Below, one piece after another: positions 26,508 to 34,021 of a stretch of 64,000 bases of DNA. The DNA is from DASPWV01 sp046726375 (GTDB taxonomy: Bacteria; Acidobacteriota; Vicinamibacteria; Vicinamibacterales; UBA2999). Every line of letters starts with the position of its first letter. Position 1 is the first letter of the stretch. Under the pieces are notes generated by a model. It was not told where the DNA came from. It did no database searches and saw only the letters and a list, made by a program, of their open reading frames with translations. The position numbers were made by a program, and so were the translations under genes. Where the stretch lies: positions 1 through 64,000 of the forward strand of contig JBKPAJ010000007.1 of the NCBI GenBank assembly GCA_046726375.1, written 5' to 3'.

Positions 26508-27264
26508 GGTGAGTTCGCGCGTTTATCGCATTGGACAAATCGTGCCGAGCTCGAACACCACGATGGAGACGGAGATTCCGGCGATGCTTCGCGCGCGCGA
26601 AGCCGTGGAGCCGGAGCGATTCACCTTCCATTCGAGCCGCATGCGCATGAAGACAGTCACTAAAGAAGAGCTCGCGGCGATGGATGCAGAATCCGATCGC
26701 TGTGCCGCGGAGCTCGCCGATGCGCGCGTGGACGTCATCGGCTACGCGTGTCTGGTGGCGATCATGAGCATGGGGAAGGGTTATCACTGCCAATCGCAGT
26801 CGCGATTGCAATCCGTGGCGGCGCGCGAGGGGCACCCGATTGCGGTCGTGACGAGCGCAGGTGCGCTGGTTGACGGTGTCAAGCGGCTTGGTGCGAAACG
26901 CGTGGCGATGGTGTCGCCCTACCTCAAACCCCTCACCGCACTCGTGTGCGACTACATCCAAGCGGAGGGAGTCGAGGTGGCCGACCGCGTGTCGCTCGAG
27001 ATTGCCGACAACGTCGAAGTTGGACGGCAACACCCGATGGCGCTTCTCGACATCTACAAACGGCTGGACCTCACGGGCGTCGATGCACTGGTTTTGTCAT
27101 CGTGCGTGCAAATGCCATCACTAGCCGCAATCCCCGCAGTGGAGAAGGAAACCGGCTTGCCGGTGGTGTCGGCGGCGGTATGCACGACGTACGCGATGCT
27201 CGACCAATTGGGACTCAAACGCCACGTTCCGAACGCAGGGACATTGTTGGCGGGTGATTTATGA
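26491..27264 (+). CDS. maiA: Maleate cis-trans isomerase (Asp/Glu racemase superfamily)
   Basis: 257 aa cofactor-free isomerase converting maleate to fumarate. The signature YRIGQIVPSSNTTMETEIPAML is at residues 12-33. The two catalytic cysteines are expected at Cys87 (GYACLVAIMS) and Cys205 (LSSCVQMPSL), and both are present. Paired with an FAH hydrolase and a gentisate dioxygenase homologue it would close the route to fumarate without glutathione. GTG 26509, preceded by GAGG, is an alternative start, because known homologues begin near that point. The stop overlaps the next ATG (ATGA). Confidence 0.85.
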   Translation: MSARPKVSSRVYRIGQIVPSSNTTMETEIPAMLRAREAVEPERFTFHSSRMRMKTVTKEELAAMDAESDRCAAELADARVDVIGYACLVAIMSMGKGYHCQSQSRLQSVAAREGHPIAVVTSAGALVDGVKRLGAKRVAMVSPYLKPLTALVCDYIQAEGVEVADRVSLEIADNVEVGRQHPMALLDIYKRLDLTGVDALVLSSCVQMPSLAAIPAVEKETGLPVVSAAVCTTYAMLDQLGLKRHVPNAGTLLAGDL

Positions 27265-28919
27265 AGCGGCTGATCGCGGACCTAAGGGTGCGCGCTACAT
27301 CTGTGTTGTGGGCTACATGTGCGTCGCGGGCTACATTTGTGTCATGGGCGTCTTTTTCGTGGGCGACCCGGCCGTCATCTTCTTCATTTGCAGCGCGGCC
27401 GTCATTTTCTTCTGTAGCGCCCACTTTTGGGTCCGCGGTGCTTGTCCTCGCGCTCGCGACACCGGCCTATTCGCAGATCGATCTGAGCGGCGAATGGGCG
27501 CCGCGCTTTTACGAGGATCAACCGGAACGCGTCCCGGGGCCCGATCTCGGCGATTACCTTGGCATTCCCATCAGCGACGCCGCGCGCTGGCGGGCTGAAG
27601 CATGGAGCGCCTCGATCATGACGCTGCCGGAATGGCAGTGCCGCCCGCACTCTGCCGACTACATCTGGCGCGGCCCGTCGCCGGTGGTCATCTCGAAGGA
27701 AGTCGATCCCGTGTCGCGCGAGATCACGAGCTTCAAACTCGAATGGCTACGATCGGTCGAGCGGGCCATCTATCTCGATGGCCGAAATCCGCCGTCTGAA
27801 AACGCGCCTCACACGTGGGCCGGCTTTTCCGTCGGCCGGTGGACCGGCGACATCCTCACGGTTACAACCACGCACCTGAAAGAAGGCTACGTTCGTCGCA
27901 ACGGCTTGCCCAGGAGCGATCAGGCGACGCTCACCGAGCATTTCATCCGCAACGGCGACGTGCTGACCGTTGTGACGATCGTGACCGATCCGGTGTACCT
28001 CACTGAACCGTTCATCCGCACCACCGACTACGAGCTCGATCTCAAGCAGCAAAACCCTCCCTATCCGTGTCACGTTGTCGAAGAAATCGATCGGCCGAAA
28101 GGGATGGTGCCGCACATTGCACCGGGCACGAATCAGTCGGTGCAGGAGTTTGCCACGAAGCACAACGTGCCCGCCGAGGCTGCGCGCGGTGGCGCGGCGA
28201 CGATGTATCCGGTGCGCGTGACGGCCGGCAAGACGAGCGCCGAAACGCGGACGCCTCTAGGTGCCGGTGTTCCGGTGGACTTGACGGGGCAATGGGTTTC
28301 GGTCGTAACCGAAGATTGGCGCTGGCGTATGGTGACGCCACCGAAAGGCGATTACGCGAGCGTCCCGCTCAATCCAGAGGGCGTGAAGATCGTCAACGCC
28401 TGGGATCCGGCGAAAGACGAAGCGGCCGGGCAGCAATGTCGCGCCTACGGAGCAGGTGGCATCATGCGCATGCCCGGTCAGATTCGCATCGCCTGGCAAG
28501 ACGATCGAACACTCAAAGTAGACACAGAAGCCGGATCGCAAACACGCGTGTTCCACTTTGGCGGTGCTGCGCTTGGCGACACGCAGGCGGGTTGGCAGGG
28601 TGTATCGAGTGCACAGTGGCAGTATGCGGGTCGGCCCGCTCGCAGTGGCGGAGCACGTCCCGCTGGCGGCTCGTTGCGCGTCACCACTACCCGCTTGTTG
28701 CCAGGCTACCTGAGAAAGAACGGCGTGCCGTACGGCGCTAACGCGCGCGTGACCGAATACTTGAATCGCGTGGACGAACCCAATGGCGATTCGTGGTTGA
28801 TCGTCACGACGCTGGTCGAGGATCCGCAATACCTCGCGCAACGATTTGTCACGAGCTCGCATTTCAAGAAGGTCGCGGACGGATCGCCGTGGAATCCAAT
28901 GCCATGTTCGGCGAAGTGA
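27261..28919 (+). CDS. Fused secreted protein: family 1 plus family 2 (DLSGEW + DLTGQW) with repeat-encoded N-terminus
   Basis: 552 aa. Residues about 73-330 match the product of 21668-22534 (DLSGEWAPRFYEDQ, LPEWQCRPHSADYIWRGPSP, VSREITSFKLEWLRSVERAIYLDGR). Residues about 335-552 match the product of 23649-24464 (DLTGQWVSVVTEDWRWRMVTPPKGDY, AWDPAKDEAAGQQC, NGVPYGANARVTEYL, WNPMPC). This is a clear two-domain fusion of neighbouring families. The hydrophobic secretion core SAVLVLALATPAYSQ only begins near residue 58. The first ~58 codons are a GGACCT/GCTACA repeat element read in frame (see 27275-27440). The start is fixed by the ATGA overlap with maiA. Function is unknown; presumably periplasmic if the late signal works. 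Confidence 0.8.
   Translation: MKRLIADLRVRATSVLWATCASRATFVSWASFSWATRPSSSSFAARPSFSSVAPTFGSAVLVLALATPAYSQIDLSGEWAPRFYEDQPERVPGPDLGDYLGIPISDAARWRAEAWSASIMTLPEWQCRPHSADYIWRGPSPVVISKEVDPVSREITSFKLEWLRSVERAIYLDGRNPPSENAPHTWAGFSVGRWTGDILTVTTTHLKEGYVRRNGLPRSDQATLTEHFIRNGDVLTVVTIVTDPVYLTEPFIRTTDYELDLKQQNPPYPCHVVEEIDRPKGMVPHIAPGTNQSVQEFATKHNVPAEAARGGAATMYPVRVTAGKTSAETRTPLGAGVPVDLTGQWVSVVTEDWRWRMVTPPKGDYASVPLNPEGVKIVNAWDPAKDEAAGQQCRAYGAGGIMRMPGQIRIAWQDDRTLKVDTEAGSQTRVFHFGGAALGDTQAGWQGVSSAQWQYAGRPARSGGARPAGGSLRVTTTRLLPGYLRKNGVPYGANARVTEYLNRVDEPNGDSWLIVTTLVEDPQYLAQRFVTSSHFKKVADGSPWNPMPCSAK
27275..27440. repeat. GGACCT/GCTACA dyad lying inside a coding sequence
   Basis: GCGGACC (27276-27282) pairs with GGTCCGC (27430-27436), and GCGCTACA (27292-27299) with TGTAGCGC (27413-27420), forming a nested stem. 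Between the arms, GGGCTACATGTG/GGGCTACATTTG words repeat. The whole element is open in the frame of the 27261 gene and adds about 55 residues before its signal-peptide core. Confidence 0.85.
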
Positions 28920-28926
28920 GGAAACC

Positions 28927-29997
28927 ATGAATTACCCAACGACAACGTTCGTTGAAAAACCCGGATTGACTGCGGAACGGCAGGAATTCTATGGCCGTCT
29001 CGATACGAAAAACACTGCCCCGTTGTGGGAAGTGCTCAATCGCCTGGTCACACCGGAACCACAGCCGACGACAGTTCCTGCGCACTGGCGCTGGTCCGAT
29101 ATGCGGCCGCTGCTGCTCGAGGCCGGGCGCCTCATCACTGCGAAGGAAGCCGAGCGGCGCGTGCTCGTTCTCGAGAATCCGGGACTGCGACAACATCCAG
29201 CGTTCAAGTCGCAGATTACGCAGAGCCTCTATGCCGGATTGCAATGCATCATGCCCGATGAAGTGGCGCCAAGCCATCGCCACGTGGCCTCCGCACTTCG
29301 TTTCGTCATCGAAGGCGAAGGCGCGTACACCGCCGTGGAAGGCGAGCGCACGAGGATGCGGCCGGGCGATTTCATTCTGACGCCGTCGTGGACGTTTCAC
29401 GATCACGGCAATCCCGCCAGCAACCCGGTGATTTGGCTCGACGGCCTCGACGTTCCGATCGTCAACTCGTTCGACACGAGCTTTGCCGAGCATCATCCGA
29501 TGGAGACGCAGCCAGTGAGTCGCGAGGAAGGCGACGCCCTAGCGCGCTATGGCGCCAACCTTCTGCCGCTCGAGTACAAGCCATCGCGACTCTCGGCGCC
29601 GGTTTTTACGTATCCGTACGAACGAAGCCGCGAAACGCTTGCACGGCTGCAGCGCACGAGCGAGGTCGATGCGTGTCACGGCATCAAGCTGCAGTACATC
29701 AATCCAGCGACGGGCGGTTATCCGATGCCGACGATTGGCGCCTTTCTGCAGGTACTGCCGAAAGGATTCGACGGTGCGTCGTACCGCTCGACCGACGCGA
29801 CGATCGTCTGCGTCGTCGAAGGGCATGGGCGGTCCCGGATTGCGGATGCGACGTTTTCGTGGGAGCCGCACGACGTGTTTGTCGTGCCGTCGTGGGCGCC
29901 GGTGTCTCATTCCGCGCACGACGAGTGTGTGCTCTTCAGCTTTTCCGATCGGCCGGCGCAAAAGGCGCTTGGCCTTTGGCGCGAGCAACAGGGCTAA
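28927..29997 (+). CDS. Gentisate 1,2-dioxygenase-like bicupin
   Basis: 356 aa. The family fold has two cupin domains. The first carries the Fe(II) ligands PSHRHVASALRFVIEGEG (His-x-His) and PSWTFHDHGNP. The second cupin lies at DATIVCVVEGHGRSRIADATFSWEPHDVFVVPSWAPVSHSA. GDO family blocks (HWRWSDMRPLLLEAGRLI, SLYAGLQCIMPDEVAP, GLDVPIVNSFDTSFAEHHP) are present. It opens the ring of gentisate to maleylpyruvate, although salicylate or hydroxynaphthoate relatives cannot be excluded. ATG 28927 has GAGG about 7 nt upstream. Same operon as the FAH and maleate isomerase genes. Confidence 0.88.
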   Translation: MNYPTTTFVEKPGLTAERQEFYGRLDTKNTAPLWEVLNRLVTPEPQPTTVPAHWRWSDMRPLLLEAGRLITAKEAERRVLVLENPGLRQHPAFKSQITQSLYAGLQCIMPDEVAPSHRHVASALRFVIEGEGAYTAVEGERTRMRPGDFILTPSWTFHDHGNPASNPVIWLDGLDVPIVNSFDTSFAEHHPMETQPVSREEGDALARYGANLLPLEYKPSRLSAPVFTYPYERSRETLARLQRTSEVDACHGIKLQYINPATGGYPMPTIGAFLQVLPKGFDGASYRSTDATIVCVVEGHGRSRIADATFSWEPHDVFVVPSWAPVSHSAHDECVLFSFSDRPAQKALGLWREQQG

Positions 29998-29999
29998 CC

Positions 30000-31643
30000 A
30001 TGATCAATCGACGCGTATTCCTGGGATCCAGTGCGGCCGCCGCTGCCGCGTTGATGTTCGAGGGTGGGCTGGCACGCGCGTTCGCGCAGGCTGCGCAAGC
30101 AACGCCTGGTGCGACGGTGGAGACGACGGCAGGCAAGATCCGCGGCCTTATACTCGATCCGAAAGTGCATGCGTTCAAGGGCGTGCCCTACGGCGCGTCA
30201 ACGGCAGGCCGACGTTTTCTTCCGCCGGTGAAGCCGGCGCCCTGGACAGGAGTACGTGATGCGTTCGCGATCGGCCACCGTTCACCGCTCGTCGATTCCG
30301 TGATCGTGCCCGAGTTCGCTCCGCTCAATCGCAAAGAGACGATGGGCGAAGACTGCCTCGTGCTCAACGTGTGGACGCCGAATGTGGATAAACAGAGGCG
30401 GCCAGTGATGGTATGGCTGCATGGCGGCGGCTACAACGCGGGATCGGCCGGCTGGATCTGCTACGACGGCGGCGAGCTTGCGCGTAAACACGACGTCGTG
30501 GTCGTAGGCGTCAACCATCGCCTGAATGCGTTTGGCTTCATGTATCTCGCGGAGCTCGGCGGAGAGAAGTACGCCGAGGCGAGCAATCAGGGACTGCGCG
30601 ACATCATTCTGTCGCTCGAGTGGATTCGCGACAACGCGGCCGCCTTCGGCGGTGACCCGAGCAACGTCACGATCTTCGGCCAGTCCGGCGGCGCCGGCAA
30701 GGTCAGCACGCTGCTCGGCATGCCTGCAGCGCAAGGGCTGTTTCAGCGTGTGATCGTGCAGAGCGGATCATCGATTACCAGTCAGCCGCGAGCGGCCGCG
30801 ACGAAAGCTGCTGAAGCGTTCATGCTGCGCGTTGGTCTCAAACCGAATCAAGTCGAGGAGATGGCGCAGTTGCCGATGGAGCAGCTCGTGACGGCGCTGC
30901 AAGCCCGAGCCGGCGGCGGCGAGCGCGGGGGCCCGGGAGGCGGTGGTTTCCAGGCCGGACCTGTCGTCGACGGCAAATCGCTGCCCGTGAACTGCTTCGA
31001 TCCGACCGCGACGACGATCTCTGCGAACGTGCCGATGTTGATCGGTTCGACGGAAACAGAAGTGACGTGGAATGTCAACACCAGCTACGACGCGCCCGAC
31101 GAAGCGGGCCTGCGCGCGCGTGTTGCGAAGACGCTCGGTATCGATGAAAGCGCCGCGGACCATGTTGTCGCGGTGTATCGCAAGGGCCGGCCCAAGGCCA
31201 GTAACCTCGATCTCGCGTTGATCATCGAAACAGACAGTTCGAACTTCCGCACAGGAACCGATCTGCAGGCAGAGCGGAAGGCCGCGCTCGAGAAGGCGCG
31301 GGTTTACATGTATCGCTTCCAGTGGTACACGCCGGTGACGGACGGACGGCTGCGCGCGATGCACTGTCTCGACATTCCGTTTGTTTTCGACAATGTGGAA
31401 GCGTGCAAAACGATCACCGGAACCGGTCCCGATCGACAACTATTGGCAGACAGGATGAGCGCGGCGTGGGTGGCGTTCGCGCGCAGCGGCAATCCGAATC
31501 ACAAGGGGATTCCGAAGTGGGAGCCGTTTACGGCGAGCGCACGCAACACGATGATCTTCAACACCGAGTGCCGCGCCGTGGTCGATCCGTATCGCGAGGA
31601 GCGGTTACTCACGACGGCTCGAAGGATGCGTGAATCCTTGTAA
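30000..31643 (+). CDS. Type B carboxylesterase, Tat-exported
   Basis: 547 aa. The N-terminus NRRVFLGSSAAAAAALMFEGGLARAFAQA is a twin-arginine-like signal. Carboxylesterase blocks are AFKGVPYG, EDCLVLNVWTP, WLHGGGY (oxyanion hole, residues 139-145), DPSNVTIFGQSGGAGK (nucleophile Ser229) and MHCLDIPFVFDN (His region). A Gly-rich insertion lies near residue 305. It may release an aromatic acid from an ester in the periplasm. It starts 3 nt after the gentisate dioxygenase. ATG at 30000; the longer open frame upstream is a shadow. Confidence 0.9.
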   Translation: MINRRVFLGSSAAAAAALMFEGGLARAFAQAAQATPGATVETTAGKIRGLILDPKVHAFKGVPYGASTAGRRFLPPVKPAPWTGVRDAFAIGHRSPLVDSVIVPEFAPLNRKETMGEDCLVLNVWTPNVDKQRRPVMVWLHGGGYNAGSAGWICYDGGELARKHDVVVVGVNHRLNAFGFMYLAELGGEKYAEASNQGLRDIILSLEWIRDNAAAFGGDPSNVTIFGQSGGAGKVSTLLGMPAAQGLFQRVIVQSGSSITSQPRAAATKAAEAFMLRVGLKPNQVEEMAQLPMEQLVTALQARAGGGERGGPGGGGFQAGPVVDGKSLPVNCFDPTATTISANVPMLIGSTETEVTWNVNTSYDAPDEAGLRARVAKTLGIDESAADHVVAVYRKGRPKASNLDLALIIETDSSNFRTGTDLQAERKAALEKARVYMYRFQWYTPVTDGRLRAMHCLDIPFVFDNVEACKTITGTGPDRQLLADRMSAAWVAFARSGNPNHKGIPKWEPFTASARNTMIFNTECRAVVDPYREERLLTTARRMRESL

Positions 31644-31773
31644 GCTACGGCATAAACGGGCGCGGCACCATCCGCGCCCCGGAGTCATCGTGTAGTGGCG
31701 CGGCTTCAGCCGCGCCCGGCTTGCGGCTTCAGCCGTGCCGGAGCGCGGTGGGATCGCGCCGGGGGGCGACCGA
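31644..31773. repeat. GCGGCTTCAGCCGC-type hairpins between esterase and GntR genes
   Basis: GGCGCGGCTTCAGCCGCGCC (about 31697-31716) is an almost perfect palindrome. It is preceded by GTAGT and followed by GGCTTGCGGCTTCAGCCGTGCC, a second, diverged copy (about 31717-31738). A similar design to the GGACCT elements (palindrome next to GTAG/CTAC) but a different stem sequence. It could attenuate transcription or serve as a repeat-mobile element. Confidence 0.65.
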
Positions 31774-32493
31774 ATGAGGGACTCTGGAGAAGCCGCAAGT
31801 CTCGCGGCAGAAGCGTACAGTGTCGTTCGGCGGCGAATACTCCGAGGTGAACTGGTGATGGGCCAGGTCATTTCGCGCCGCAAGCTCGCCGCAGAACTCG
31901 GGATGAGCTTTCTCCCCGTGTCCGAAGCGCTCCTTCGGCTCGAGTTCGAGGGTCTGCTCGAAAGCCGCCCGCGCGCCGGCACGCGCATCCGCATCCCCTC
32001 GCGCGAAGACGTCAAGGGACATTACGTGGTGCGCGAAGCGCTCGAGACGCAGGCCGCGACGCTCTTCGCCGAGCGCGCGACGGCGGACGAGCGCGCGGAG
32101 ATCAAGAAGCTGGCGTCGCGCGTCGACGCCGGCTCCATTCATGCCGATCCGACGATGTACCCACGGCTGCATCACAAGCTGCATCAGCGCATCGCCGAGT
32201 GTACGCGCTGCCCGGCCCTGATGGCGGCGATTGAAAAGACCAACGCGCTCGCGTCGATCTGGTTCTGCGCGCATCGCGAACCCGACGTCGACAATCCTTC
32301 GCACCGCCATCAGGACTTGGCACAGATTCTGTGCGACGGCGATGCGGAGAAAGCGGCCGACGCGATGCGCGATCACCTGAAGGTCAGTCTCGAACACACG
32401 ATGGAGCGGCTGAAGCCGTACTTCCGACTGCGGAAGGCGAGCGGGCAGACGTTCGTGCGCAGTGAGAAACGCCGCGTGAGGCTGGTCGGGTAA
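31774..32493 (+). CDS. GntR family regulator with FCD domain
   Basis: 239 aa. The winged HTH is at residues about 10-72 (AYSVVRRRILRGELVMGQVISRRKLAAELGMSFLPVSEALLRLEFEGLLESRP). The FCD ligand domain follows, with metal/effector-type residues in YVVREALETQAATLF, LHHKLHQRIAEC and HRHQDLAQILCDGDAEKAADAMRDHL. FCD regulators usually respond to organic acids, so this is the best candidate regulator of the gentisate/maleate island immediately upstream. The ATG at 31774 is chosen over 31735, whose extra residues fall in the repeat. Confidence 0.85.
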   Translation: MRDSGEAASLAAEAYSVVRRRILRGELVMGQVISRRKLAAELGMSFLPVSEALLRLEFEGLLESRPRAGTRIRIPSREDVKGHYVVREALETQAATLFAERATADERAEIKKLASRVDAGSIHADPTMYPRLHHKLHQRIAECTRCPALMAAIEKTNALASIWFCAHREPDVDNPSHRHQDLAQILCDGDAEKAADAMRDHLKVSLEHTMERLKPYFRLRKASGQTFVRSEKRRVRLVG

Positions 32494-32506
32494 AGCGCGT
32501 CATCTG

Positions 32507-32706
32507 GCGATGTCGCGACGTGGTGATGTGGCGATGTGATGTATCGATGGGGTGAGGTGGTGGGGTGTCTGTCGATGTTGCGATGTAATGTGTCGATGTA
32601 ATCACATCACCACATCGTCAGATAACATCATTCCATCGATAGACACATCGCGACATCGACACATCTCAACATCACATCGCCACATCACCAGCTCGCCACA
32701 TCGACA
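32507..32706. repeat. GATGTGGC/CACATCGC word dyad at a convergent junction
   Basis: The left half (to about 32600) is made of GATGTGGCGATGTG words and the right half of CACATCGCCACATC words. A perfect 20-bp inverted repeat links 32523-32542 with 32669-32688. It fills the whole gap between the GntR gene and the convergent cytochrome gene. A related dyad is at 52.3 kb. Confidence 0.92.
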
Positions 32707-32711
32707 CTTGC

Positions 32712-33170
32712 CTAAGGGCTGTCCAACGCTGCCAACAGATACTTGCGGTGACAATTCGTGCACGCCTGGTAAATCTGATCGCCGGCCTGCAGCACTTCGT
32801 CCACGTTCTTATTGAGCGCCGCTCGTTCGGCCGCGCGCGCCGCGGCATTCAGATCGTGCGCATAGCGCCGCCAGTCGCCCCAATCCTTTGCACGCCCCGG
32901 CATCAGCAGCAGGTTTGACACTTCGGCCAGGGTGATGGCGCCGTGCTCGACGACTTCCCAGTCCGCGTCCGTCTTGGGCAGATTCACCGGCTCCCCGTTG
33001 ATCCACACCGCCGCGTCGAACACCGCGTTCGACGCCGGTGTAACGGTCGCTTCCATCAACTGCTCGAGACTTGCGGTCTGCCGGTACTGAGACCATTCGG
33101 CGAAGAGCACCGCTGCGCCGCCAAGCACAAAAGCCGTCACGACCGCAAGCGGCCACGCAACCTTGCGCAT
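32712..33170 (-). CDS. Class II (c'-type) cytochrome c-like protein
   Basis: 152 aa. The N-terminal hydrophobic segment (KVAWPLAVVTAFVLGGAAVLFA) is a signal or anchor. The helical body ends with a C-terminal haem site QACTNCHRKY (Cys137, Cys140, His141), the position typical of cytochrome c'. It is probably a periplasmic membrane-tethered electron carrier or a haem sensor. The sixth ligand is not evident. It stands alone, between the repeat dyad and an ill-defined region. Confidence 0.72.
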   Translation of the reverse strand: MRKVAWPLAVVTAFVLGGAAVLFAEWSQYRQTASLEQLMEATVTPASNAVFDAAVWINGEPVNLPKTDADWEVVEHGAITLAEVSNLLLMPGRAKDWGDWRRYAHDLNAAARAAERAALNKNVDEVLQAGDQIYQACTNCHRKYLLAALDSP

Positions 33171-33494
33171 CCGGGTAGCTTACTTCAGTGGCAACCGACG
33201 CAGCGCCGCAGTGATTCGGCCGGCGCATGCTCGAGTCACGCGTTTGCGTATGCCCCACCTCCCGAAGTCGTCGCGTCGGCGATGAGCCGCGTGAAGTGGC
33301 ATGTGGCTTTGTCGTTACTGTGCAGCGCGGCCGGTCCCATTGCGATTTCAGGGTGCAATCTCTCGATCGTCGCGCGGCGGCGGTTGTTGACAGGTTCGTT
33401 CGGCGAAGCCGAAAGTTGGACCTTAGTCTTGGTCTAAAGCGCAGCGGATGTCGTTGCAGTTGCCGGCGCGACGCCGGCAGGCAGGAGGTAGCCG
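33171..33494. other. Region without a convincing gene
   Basis: A short open frame at 33282-33437 (51 codons) contains a lipoprotein-like start (VALSLLCSAAGPIAISGC), but it has no clear ribosome binding site or conserved extension. An AGGAGG (about 33482-33487) belongs to the next gene. A hairpin GCCGGCGCGACGCCGGC (about 33461-33477) precedes it. Confidence 0.4.
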
Positions 33495-33989
33495 ATGCCC
33501 AAGACCGCGGTATATGTTCCGTTCACTGAAGATGCGAAACTCCTAAGACAGGGGGCGGCCATCGCCTCCGAGCAGGCGCCGGGATCCGGATGCCTGTCGC
33601 CCGCCTCAGATCTGAAAGACGTTGCGAAGCTGATCATCGTCGCGCATTCGGCAGCGAAAACAGGTCTTCTCTTTGACTCGGGTACAGGATCGATGGACGC
33701 GCAAGCGTTGGCCAGGAAGCTCGTGAAGCAGGGGCTGGGTGCGGTCTGCACCAAAATCGAAGTTTTCGCCTGCGAAGCCGGACGCGCGGCGCACGACCAA
33801 CGTTCATTTGACCAACAGCTCGCCCAATACCTTGCGCAAGAGGGACTCGCAGGAATCGAAGTGTCGGCGTTCGGAACCACTGTCGGAAGTGACCAGGCGG
33901 GCCGACAGTATGTCCGCCCTGACGGGTACACCCCGTCAGCTTCAGGGTCACATCGAAAGGCGACGATCGATCCGCGAAGGAAGTTTTAG
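33495..33989 (+). CDS. Small caspase/CPD-like (clan CD) candidate hydrolase
   Basis: 164 aa soluble protein without a signal peptide. Two hydrophobic strands each end in a candidate catalytic residue: KLIIVAHSA (His51) and KIEVFACEAGRA (Cys93). About 40 residues separate them, including a polar loop and helix (GSMDAQALARKLVKQGLG). The pattern matches the His-Cys dyad of clan CD peptidases and especially the C80 (CPD)/DUF4347-like shape, where a short helix lies between the two motifs. A third strand IEVSAFGTTVGSD follows. No toxin or repeat domains are attached, and no close family is recognised. A strong AGGAGG is upstream. Confidence 0.5.
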   Translation: MPKTAVYVPFTEDAKLLRQGAAIASEQAPGSGCLSPASDLKDVAKLIIVAHSAAKTGLLFDSGTGSMDAQALARKLVKQGLGAVCTKIEVFACEAGRAAHDQRSFDQQLAQYLAQEGLAGIEVSAFGTTVGSDQAGRQYVRPDGYTPSASGSHRKATIDPRRKF

Positions 33990-34021
33990 CAGTGATGTGA
34001 GCGACGCTGCTGTCGCCTCGG

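Noticed and set aside
29388..29999. Long in-frame extension of the carboxylesterase
   Set aside because: It overlaps the gentisate dioxygenase in another frame; the Tat-like signal begins at the ATG at 30000.
33282..33437. Short 51-codon ORF with a lipoprotein-like start
   Set aside because: No ribosome site and no conserved mature part; listed only as an unresolved region.
33227..33529. Open frame overlapping the start of the clan CD-like gene
   Set aside because: Arg/Cys-rich shadow sequence, no ribosome site; the AGGAGG is positioned for 33495.
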